From NCBI RefSeq assembly GCF_024763615.1, contig NC_077224.1:37830712-37894711 (forward strand): 64,000 bases of DNA. Reading direction: 5' to 3'. Every line of letters begins with the position of its first letter. Position 1 is the first letter of the stretch. This document shows, piece by piece, positions 1-8,747 of this stretch. Under the pieces are notes generated by a model that saw only the letters and a list, made by a program, of their open reading frames with translations, had not been told where the DNA came from and searched no databases. Position numbers and translations under genes: made by a program. This DNA is from Phlebotomus papatasi (Eukaryota; Arthropoda; Insecta; Diptera; Psychodidae).

Positions 1-90
1 ATGAAATTCTTTTTTTACTTCTTCTAAATCGATAGAATTATTCACTGTTTCATTCAGAAACATAAAATTAAAAAAAAGTTATCAAAAATA

Positions 91-659
91 TTAAAGAAAA
101 TTTATAAAATAATGATAATACTGAAATAAGTTAGCGTTTACTAAGTGGATTGCCTTTTCGCTAATAGGGTCAAATGGTCTTTTAATTGGATCACTCAATT
201 TACAAAAATATTCTCGACAATTCTGAAACCATTCCGTGAGATTTTCAGCAGTAACCACAGGCCTTTCCAATTTATGTGCTCTGGATGACGCTTGAGAAAA
301 TTCCTGAACCAAGCATATCCAGGCCTAACATCTGTAAAATAATTCAGAATTCTGAAGGTCTCGCAGATGATTTTGACGTTTTCCAGTATTTGTTCCTTGC
401 CGATGGGATGTCAACCATCTAAACATCCCAGGATCCACATGACAAGTTCTTCTTCTTGTTCTTTTGTAAGCGTCGTTAGCCTGCTATTGAGGCACTCTTC
501 CGGGTATCTGCCAGACAATTTGTTTTACAGTGTCGCCCTTGGTACATCAAATGTTTTGGATGCTTAGGTTATGGTAGAACCGTCTCGTACACACTTCAAG
601 GCATTCTTTAGATCTTCCTTTGAATTAAGTTTGTTCTTTTCCTTTGTTCCTTTCGGCAT
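91..659 (-). pseudogene. Decayed pogo-type transposase, N-terminal half
   Basis: Read on the minus strand from an ATG at 659, this segment gives a basic start (MPKGTKEKNKLNSK), then a psq-type helix-turn-helix (KEDLKNALKCVRDGSTIT, then FDVPRATL), then a second CENP-B/Tc5-like domain starting TKEQEEELVMWILGCLDG. Further on come YAWFRNFLKRHPEH and, after a frame change, ERPVVTAENLTEWFQNCREY. That domain order is the N-terminal DNA-binding half of pogo/Tigger/jerky transposases of the Tc1-mariner superfamily. The frame is broken by several stops and at least one frameshift, and no DDE catalytic domain follows, so it is a relic and not a gene. Its left end may lie outside the window. Homology is judged by eye from motif order; the fold assignment is known family biology. 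Confidence 0.65.
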
Positions 660-1041
660 CTGAAATAGTAAAGCACTGCTGAATAATGCGATTCCCGGAA
701 AGAAATATTTTTTTGCGAAGCGCCCATTTTAGAGCAAAATGTAAACAGCCACAAATTCACTAATTTCTTTATAAAATATTATTATTTCATGAAAATCTAT
801 TCATTCAATTTGTAGGCGAATGATTACGCTTCACTTTTAATTAAACCTTTGGATTTAAAATAATATTATTCACAAGGAAAAAAAAATAATGTTTTCAATC
901 AATCAGGTGTCATTAGCGAAAATGTCTCTGCAAGAAAGTTTTTATTACAGAAACTAGCTGGCACAAGTTTGAAATGAGTCGATTACACTCACTTATTTAA
1001 TGCATAAAAATATAATTTTTGCTTTTTCTCAAAATTAAATA

Positions 1042-1244
1042 GGGGAAACAAGGGCACCACCAAACACGGGGTACCACCGAACACTGCGATTTTTTAATCG
1101 GATATTGAATATCAGAGGATAAGACCGATAGGAATTTATAGGCACTATAGCGATGCTTGTCCACTGAAGAAATGATCGAGATAGTCCAAGTAGTTTATAA
1201 ATAAAAATTACTGTTTGGTGGTAATCTGGTGCCCCAGTTTTCCC
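1042..1244. mobile_element. TA-flanked MITE, about 203 bp
   Basis: Inverted ends pair GGGGAAACAAGGGCACCACC on the left with a matching complement ending ...GGTGCCCCAGTTTTCCC on the right. A TA dinucleotide sits directly outside each end, as for Tc1/mariner/pogo-type insertions. There is no coding content. Confidence 0.7.
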
Positions 1245-1246
1245 TA

Positions 1247-4137
1247 GTTATATTATGTTACTGTAGTGACTATATTACCAAAATAAAAATATTATTTTAA
1301 GTGGATTTTATCTAGATAGCGTAGTCATAACGATCCACATAGCGAAGCGCCCGGATTAGCGCACTTGACAGTAAGCCCGGTGATGCAGTCGGGTTAGAAA
1401 TTTCAAGATTTTTCAAAATAAATCAAAATTTAAGCAAATTGTTTGAAAATAGGCCCTACAAAGTGGTTAAACTTTATCTCCGAAAATACAATATCGAAAT
1501 GTTTTTTGAACATAGGTGTGCAAGTACGAAATAATCGCCTTGATTACCTCCAAAACGTATTCGAAAATGAAAAAATTCTAGTAGCCGTTTTCCCAATAAT
1601 CAAAAAAAACATGGTTTTGCTGGGGAAGATGGAAGGTGGAAGGTATGGGGAAAAGGTGGAAGGTGTGAGTGCCTCTTTTTGGCTCTCCGAATAAGATCAC
1701 AAGCCTTATTCCTAAGACGACAATAGATAGCCCTATCGGCAGATGAGCCAGATCGCTTCCATTTTTTAAAGGCTGCATTTGTAAGAGGGATACACCCTAA
1801 TTTGTGTTGTTTTCAATAAATTGAATTGAAAAAGAAAAGAGACTGTCCTCGATAATGTTGACTTACTGGGGGGGTCGTCGAAGACCGGAAGTCGATATCT
1901 CTTACCGTTTGACCTCTAGCCGTATTACAAATTGAAAAAAGTGGATTAAATAACTGCTCTCTCTTTGAGTTCGAGCAGCAAAACGGGGAAAGGCACATAA
2001 AGTGAAAATTTTTATCTCGGCTAATTGGGAGCTTTTTTTTACCTATTAATTTCACACCTTCATGCTATTTTAGATAAAATTTATTGAGTCGTCATTTTCT
2101 AGCCAATGAGCTTTTATACCTCACACCCTGGCGATGTTTCCCTTGAGAATATCCATCCGTGAAAGGGAACACCACAAAAGGTGAAAGAAAAAGAAGCAAC
2201 ATTGAATTTGTATTAATTGTCGGTTAAAATTACCCCAAACTCTCTTTTGCATGGCGAAGTAATTTGCAGAGGGTGGAGTATTTTGGAGTGAAAAATGAGG
2301 GTGAATAGGGAGGAAAATTTATGTTGGAAAATGTGTTAATCGTGCTTGAGGCTAGACATACCCCAAAAATGTTCATCTAACCTATGAAAGCCACACTAAT
2401 AAAGTGTCAACCAACAACCACTAAATTTTATTTCTTAATTCATGTGTTTCATGGAGCATTTTTTTTAATGAAAATACTTGGGAAATGGGAGAAGGTCTCA
2501 TCTTAAGAAACATTAATATTATTAACACCTCAAACACTTGCAAGAATATGCCCAATTAGCCCATGGAACATTTTGCGACGACCACACAGAAGTGAAAGAT
2601 AGAGAAAGCTTTTTGAAAGCCTAAGGTCAAATTCAAGAAGATTCTCAGGGATGATATTTGCACTTTCAAAGTCTTTGAGAAAGCTTTCACGGGGCTTCAG
2701 AGAATGAACAGGTGAAAATTAAATCCTGTGTGGAAATTCCATTCATAACTCCTTGTAAATTACAAACTAATATTTATGTTAATCAATTGAGATAAATATA
2801 ATACAAGAACATAAATTGTCCATCAGCCCACCTTCTCATGTCTCATCGGTATAAATCTTTGTGAAATTTTGCAATGTGCAAATATAAATTCTCGTTTAGG
2901 CAGAAATGCCCATCGCAATGCCTTAAATCAATTTATGCGATTTCATACAATTTTTCAATAAAAAAAACCGCGTCTGAAGAGAATGGTGTTTGGTGAGAAA
3001 GAGTGGAAAATTGAATTAATTTATTACAGCAGTTTCCTTTTTTTTTCAACACGAACCACCACTAAAAGTATGTGAGCTTTTTATGAGCTTTTATCTAGTT
3101 CAGTGTTCGTAGACCTTCCACTTGGAACTTTTATTTTCGACCCAAAAAAACTATCGCGTAAATACCATTTCCTGCTGCTTAATGAAATTTAACTTATAAT
3201 ATAATTACTGAAAAATCTGCTTTGAGCTTTTAACTTTAATTTTGTCACTTTTCAGCTTTTTTCTCTGAGGATTTGTGGTGATGAAAAGTTTGCTGACGAA
3301 TCTCATATGTATTTTTATATAACTGCAAATAATTTTATGTTAAATTGAGTTTTAGATAAATATTTGCAAAAAGCAACAGGTAAACTTTAGGCTGAGATAT
3401 TTCGGCTGAGATAATTGGAAAAATGTCTATTTATTTGATGGAAATTTGTGAGACGATTCAACACTGAATCTGTAGCTTTCTGGGTTGTAAAATTGTTTAT
3501 TTGAGCAGACTCTATTGGGATTAATTCCTAATGGAAAATGCTTCGAATGGTTCATTTGCATACAACAGCAGTGATGTTAAATTACGCAATTTTTATTTAG
3601 TCTTCCTAATATAGGGGAGCGCAATAAGTTAAGTGATTTGATGGACAGTATTCTAGATTTGAAGCACCTTAAGGTCGCCAGAATCTTTCTAGATTAGAAT
3701 TTTCTAAGAAATTCAGGCAGAGGGTAAAAAGGTCTGACAATTTATCATGATTGTTAATTATCCGATAAAGTAGACTAATTGGCGCCGATTACTCAATCAG
3801 AGTGACAGATCGGCGCTGATCACCCGATCAGCCACTTACAATTTGCAAGCTGACATATTTATTCATTTCTTCTTGGTTTGATAGGATGTGGCAGCAGTGG
3901 ACAAAAAATTAGACCGTTCTTGATCTTGAAGATCTTCTTTGAGAATCTAACAAGAACACCGGTAAAAATAATCCCAGTCTTTTGAAAAGAAGTATATTTC
4001 CTTTGGAAGGTTCATCAGCATCTCTTGAAATTTTCTGTCTGTTTATTACATTAAAAAATATGTTATCATAAACTTATTATTCATAACGTATTTCTCTTTA
4101 AAGATAACATTAATTGTTCTTATTGATTCATTCTGTA
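1247..4137. other. Unique AT-rich stretch, no gene seen
   Basis: No spliced or unspliced coding region could be supported. The open frames at about 1443-2055 overlap on opposite strands, begin at TTG/GTG codons and show no family motif. An isolated GGGGAGCGCAATAAGTTAAG at about 3614 after TA looks like one end of a TA-type MITE whose other end I did not find. Confidence 0.5.
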
Positions 4138-4391
4138 CACTGAGAAAAAAAAGAGGCTACGATTAACCTTTTTTCGTCATAACTTTAACACTTTTCGGGT
4201 GTAAAAATATATCAACATTTTTTAATGTTAATTTTACACCTTTTGAGGGTAAAATCAACATGAAAAAAGGGTAACTTTAACCCATAATACACCTAAAAAG
4301 GGTAATATTTACACCGATTTTGTATCAATACTGCAGGGTAAAATTAATATTTCCGGAATGTTATTTTAACTTTTTCGGATTTCTCTCAGTG
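4138..4391. mobile_element. CACTGAGAAA MITE, copy 1 (254 bp)
   Basis: The ends are CACTGAGAAAA and TTTCTCTCAGTG, flanked on both sides by TA (4136-4137 and 4392-4393). The interior has imperfect inverted motifs (TTAACACTTTT, GGGTGTAAAAATATATCAAC, then GGGTAAAATTAA). The same element recurs at 14667 and 15978. Noncoding, Tc1/mariner-type target. Confidence 0.8.
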
Positions 4392-4393
4392 TA

Positions 4394-5164
4394 GTACTAA
4401 CATTAACGTCAAAGATCGACACTTTGCAAAGGATCCCAGATGATCCTTCTATTTTTACCAAGTGAGAAATAAAAACGGAAAAGTTAAAAAGGGTCTAAAT
4501 AAAATTTCCATTCTTCACCGTTAGAATAAATTTCTTAGAATTTTATTCAATAATCTTATATGGTTTTACTGCGTATTTTATTCCATACGGGCCATGAAAT
4601 TCATAGCCTCAAAATAAAAAAAAAAAATAAGTAAGAAAAATTAATATGCTTGTCAACTACGTAGGTTGACAATTTGTGGTTTTCGGCTGTCTCTTCGTTA
4701 TTAAATTGGCTTTTATTTTGTATTAGTATTATTTGCTAATTTATTCTACAATGACAGAAAACAGCTATTAAACTCAAAAGTTTTTTAGGCTCGCTAGAAT
4801 CATATGGGAAACATAGGAAATGTCATGCCCCTGTCTAGAAATATATCTTAAGATAATAAGGCCAGTTCTTATATATATGGGATGATATTCCGGCACTATC
4901 CTTAATTTTTTTTTGCAGGTGAAGAACATGCGAGACATGCTACTAAAATAAGTAAAGTGAATATTTTTGATGACCTCTCAAAAGAAAAGAATTCGAATTA
5001 GCACAGTATTATTAAAAATTTATAGTTTTACATCGTAGGTAAAGACTATTTTCCTATCTTCCGAAAGGAAATTTGCTTTTCGAAACACTTTCTATCAAAC
5101 AGTTGCTTTTATAGAACTTTTCAACAAAAAAAACTGACGAAAATATTACCAGTAATAAAAGGCA
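4394..5164. other. Unique AT-rich stretch, no gene seen
   Basis: No recognisable coding region, RNA gene or repeat; mostly homopolymer-rich AT sequence. Confidence 0.45.
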
Positions 5165-6120
5165 TTAACTCTTTCGCGTCCCACTTTTATTCAGCAGATG
5201 AATTCATTCAAAATAGAGTTTTTCCTAATGCTTTATGATCAAATATAATAGTTCAGAGAGGAAAAAAAATTTCCATTGCGTGAAAACTCGGAAAAACCCC
5301 GGGTCATATATGACCCTGTTGTCCTCAAGGGAAGTGTATTTACCATTTTCAAAATCTATATCACGGGCTTTTTAAGAGTTTTTTTTGCTTGAAGTTATTA
5401 ATTTGACCAAAACCATGGCAAACTGGATTGTTGTGATGAACACTGTACTCTTGGTGTTCAAGGAATCTTCCTGGTAGTCCCTTGAACAGTCACTGTCACA
5501 ATATTTTGAGTGGTATTTGGCAAAAATAAACTTATCCACATATTTATTTACACACAATACAATTGCACAATATGAGACGCTTGCAGAATACTCTAAAATA
5601 TTGCAAAATATGTTATAATTCATCAGATATAAGATGAAATGTCCAGGAGCAAGATGTCCCACCTGCATTTCACAAAGAAAAACAATGTCCCAACTACATT
5701 TCGCTGCAGGTTTGGGACGAAAACACTGTTACCCTTGGGGACTATAGGGTCATATATGACCCGGAAAATTCCACACGCTTTTCTGGAAAATTGAGAGTAA
5801 TTTATTATATCAAAATATGCAATATACAATCTTTGGATATTCTATTTTGTATTTCTAAAGAACTTTTTGCTGAAAAAAATAAAAGAATATAAAAAATTTT
5901 GAAAAAGAAAAGTCATTTCACAAAGTTCGAAATTCGTGATTTTTGATCTCAAATATTTTCTTTTCCTGAATATCTGGAGTCTTGAGAAAATTAGCCAAGA
6001 ATCTTACATCCTTCTATTATGATGTCGTGCACAAACCGATAGATTTCAATTAATGTAAATAGTCAAAAGAAATTGTTTTTCCCCGGGTCATATATGACCC
6101 TAATGACGCGAAAGAGTTAA
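5165..6120. mobile_element. TTAA-flanked piggyBac-like element with palindromes (956 bp)
   Basis: It begins TTAACTCTTTCGCGTC and ends GACGCGAAAGAGTTAA, a perfect 16-bp inverted terminus including the TTAA expected of piggyBac-type target sites. Inside, the 16-bp perfect palindrome GGGTCATATATGACCC occurs three times (5301-5316, 5747-5762, 6085-6100). The first two are also part of a longer inner inverted repeat (about 5290-5340 against 5720-5770). No transposase is visible; the minus-strand open frames at 5372-5829 show no motif. Assignment to piggyBac rests on the TTAA and the C/T-rich first bases and is inference. Confidence 0.7.
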
Positions 6121-6290
6121 TATCCATAAATGTTGTAAAAAGAATGAATTTTTGAAATCTAATACCGCCAAATAATAGTAAACTATTTTTTTCATTAAAA
6201 AATAATAATTGATCAGTTTTATAATATAGAAATGTGAAACACCTAGCTAGGTGAAATGTGAAATTTCAGAAAGAAAACTTGCTCCATAGG

Positions 6291-6801
6291 TTAACCCTTT
6301 AAGGACGATTGGAACACCGGTGTCCCATAAAGAAAATAATTTTACCTGACTACCTAAAGTTATTTTTTTCTTATGTTAGTACATAATTATAGAGTAGAAG
6401 GTTGAATAAATATAGAATATTTTTTGCAAGTCTCTAGCTATTTGATATGTAGTATGTATTTGAGCTCAAAAATGGCGAATTTTTAAATTTTCAAATTCAC
6501 AATTGATTTTATTTATTTTTTATATATACTTCTAATTTTTTTTAATCAAAACCCATTTGGCAATAAAAACTACAATACTCATACGTAATATTTTTCATTG
6601 GTATTGGCATTGTCAGAAAAATTACTTAAAATTTTTGGCTATTTTTGTCCCTATCGTTCATAGAAGCACGAAATACACCGAATCAGACTCTGTTGGACTT
6701 TCCAAGGTTAGATGTAAGACTTATCATTGATTATGTTTCTCAGTTTAATTTTTATTGTTGATTTTCAGTCCGTAAAAAGTGTCTCGTCGTTAAAGGGTTA
6801 A
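6291..6801 (+). mobile_element. TTAA-CCCTTTAA element, long form, copy 1
   Basis: It starts TTAACCCTTTAAGGACGATT, carries the palindrome ACACCGGTGT close to the left end, and ends GTCGTTAAAGGGTTAA. TTAA flanks both ends. About 510 bp, noncoding. The long form recurs at 17737 (reversed, interrupted), 24863 (same orientation) and 37210 (reversed). Confidence 0.8.
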
Positions 6802-6806
6802 TTTAA

Positions 6807-6918
6807 GGCCTCTACACATTGCGACCAATTTTTGTCAGAAATTTCATTTTTGACAGAAATTTGACGTTTCTACCTACAGCACTGTAGGTAATTTCCTTCG
6901 AAAAAGCAATTCTTGATG
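6807..6918. mobile_element. Truncated CTACACATTG MITE
   Basis: GGCCTCTACACATTGCGACC followed by AATTTTTGTC and, further on, TTTGACGTTTC matches the left and middle part of the complete element at 26731-26868. The right terminus is not recognisable. It abuts the right TTAA of the preceding element. Confidence 0.5.
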
Positions 6919-7315
6919 AAACTTACTCCCTTATGATGATGAAACTTGATGAAACTTAGGGTAATGGACCGGGGTTGAACAAGCATGGTCAGCGAGTGAA
7001 CCATGAGTAGCAGGACGACTGACTGATGTCGGTTAGTCATTCTGATGAGCTGAGCGCGCCGATTAGTCCTTAAGATCGAATAATCGGCACCCAAAGTGAT
7101 CCGATAGTGACAGACTTATTTACTATCTGAAATCGGGGCATTACTTCGGAAAGTATGCAAATATCGGCCACTTTGAGTACAATGTCGGACGCTGTAGCTA
7201 AATAGAATAAATTATGGAATTATCCACGAAATTTTAAATTACTTAAAAATAAATTCATATAGCTTAGGTGTCTTTTAGTCCAAGTTTAATAACACTGTAC
7301 TGTATACATGAGTTC
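6919..7315. other. AT-rich spacer before the LINE
   Basis: No gene seen. A minus-strand open frame of about 74 codons (6870-7094) has no motif and overlaps the truncated MITE. Confidence 0.4.
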
Positions 7316-7322
7316 ATTGGCG
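7316..7322 (+). repeat. Target-site duplication of the LINE (ATTGGCG)
   Basis: ATTGGCG at 7316-7322 is repeated at 11669-11675 directly after the poly-A. The first A of the right copy is shared with the A tail, so the duplication could be 6 or 7 bp. Confidence 0.6.
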
Positions 7323-7391
7323 AGTCGCACAGTGTCTGCGGTCAAAGCCAGTCGCGCTTGCTTGTGTTCTTATTTTGCATAATTTGTCATC
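7323..7391 (+). promoter_or_regulatory. LINE 5' UTR with likely internal promoter
   Basis: The element starts AGTCGCACAGTGTCTGCGGT, rich in CAGTC/GTCG words. Jockey-type elements are known to carry an internal RNA polymerase II promoter at their very 5' end (initiator plus downstream elements) so that new full-length copies stay transcribable. Only composition and position are seen here; promoter function is inferred. Confidence 0.4.
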
Positions 7392-8747
7392 GTGGCTTTT
7401 AACCTGTTGAAAGGTAAAAGTTCTGTTAAAAAATCCCCAGTGCCTTTGCCCCCGGATCCCAAAGGAGCTTGTGTTAAAAGTGATCCTTCAACACTCCCTC
7501 CCTCGACCCCAAAGAGGGCGAGGAGCTCGGATGAGGAGTGCGGCCCTAGAACTAGAAAAGTTTCTCGTGAGGAAGTGCCATTTACACCATCCCCTCTTGG
7601 GTCCAGTGATAGTGACAGTGAGATAAGAGACTCAATAATCATGCCCAATATTTTTGAGCATCTAAAAGATGATGACAGTGGGGACGCTCTCGGTGCATCC
7701 AATGTTCAGAGGAGGTCATTACCTCCTCCACTCATTATAAATCATGCTGACGCAAAAAATCATGCAGTTTTGGAATGTCTGCGCAAGTTGATTCCGAGCA
7801 AATTCCACACGAAGTATATGAGCATTGGGCTCAAATTACAACTTCTTGATAACAGTGCATATAAAGATATTAAAGACACTTTGATTAAAATGAACATCAA
7901 GTTCTACACCCACGATATGAAGAGTGAGAGTATGAAGAAGTACATCTTAACAGGCCTCCCTGAGATCAGCAGCTTGGAGTCTGAGGTCATCTCAGAAATG
8001 AAAGATGTCTATGGACTTACACCGAAGGAAGTGAGAAAAATCCCGCCAAAAAATAGGCGATATTCAGATGATTGCATCTTAATAGTTATTTTTGACAAAA
8101 ATGGTCCAAGTCTTAATGACCTACTTAAGATCCAATACATCTACAATGTAAGAGTTAAATGGAGCCACTTTAAGCCAAAACCCAGAGGTCCCACCCTCTG
8201 TGATAAATGTTATCTCTTTGGCCACGGAGCCAAAAATTGCTTCATGGAGGTTTGCTGCAAACGGTGCAGTGGCCCACATGGTGTGGATAAATGTCCTTTT
8301 AAAGCAAAGTTTAAGTGCCGAAACTGCGAAGGACCTCATGCTGCTGATGATCCCGATTGTCCGGCGAAAACGAAATTTCTAGCTATGCGACAACGGTTGA
8401 GCCAAAACAAGCGTAACCCCCGCTCCCGTAGATTTTCTTCTACCTATGAAAGACAACCAACATCGCGTAGGAGCTCCATAGTTCAGGATAGACGTCCACC
8501 ACCACCCACCGCAAGAGACTTTCCTCGCCCAGACTTTTTGACTGAACAACCTGCTAGAAAACCAGAAGGCGCTTGGGGCGGCAGAGACTTTGATCGACCA
8601 TTCAACAAGTCTGACAGCAACCTATTTACTGCACAGGAGATCCTTGCTATCTCCAAAGAGCTCATCAGTGGCCTGAGAAAGTGCAGGAGCAAGAGCGAAC
8701 AACTGGACTTAATGTTCACCATTACTGTCAAATACCTGAATGACTAA
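7392..8747 (+). CDS. LINE ORF1: Gag-like nucleic-acid-binding protein
   Basis: ORF1 proteins of Jockey LINEs bind the element RNA and help form the ribonucleoprotein used for integration. Seen here: a Pro/Ser/Lys-rich N-terminus (residues 1-80), a PRE_C2HC-like middle (about 110-265, with KFYTHDMKSESMKKYILTGL and ending KWSHFKPKPRGP), then three zinc knuckles from residue 270: CX2CX4HX4C, CX2CX3HX4C and CX2CX3HX6C. A basic Arg/Ser/Pro-rich tail follows. The frame opens after a stop at 7380-7382 and contains no ATG before codon 84 (7641). The position where one would expect initiation reads ATC GTG GCT (GTG at 7392), suggesting the start codon was lost by an A-to-G change or that a non-AUG start is used. 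The stop overlaps the ORF2 start by 8 nt. Confidence 0.85.
   Translation: MAFNLLKGKSSVKKSPVPLPPDPKGACVKSDPSTLPPSTPKRARSSDEECGPRTRKVSREEVPFTPSPLGSSDSDSEIRDSIIMPNIFEHLKDDDSGDALGASNVQRRSLPPPLIINHADAKNHAVLECLRKLIPSKFHTKYMSIGLKLQLLDNSAYKDIKDTLIKMNIKFYTHDMKSESMKKYILTGLPEISSLESEVISEMKDVYGLTPKEVRKIPPKNRRYSDDCILIVIFDKNGPSLNDLLKIQYIYNVRVKWSHFKPKPRGPTLCDKCYLFGHGAKNCFMEVCCKRCSGPHGVDKCPFKAKFKCRNCEGPHAADDPDCPAKTKFLAMRQRLSQNKRNPRSRRFSSTYERQPTSRRSSIVQDRRPPPPTARDFPRPDFLTEQPARKPEGAWGGRDFDRPFNKSDSNLFTAQEILAISKELISGLRKCRSKSEQLDLMFTITVKYLND

Noticed and set aside
1335..1400. tRNA-like words (AGCGCACTTGACAG, GTCGGGTTAGAAAT)
   Set aside because: Box B is degenerate, no cloverleaf is evident, and no second copy was found.
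5301..6100. GGGTCATATATGACCC palindromes as a host regulatory operator
   Set aside because: All three copies lie inside one TTAA-bounded transposon, so a transposon-internal role is the simpler explanation.
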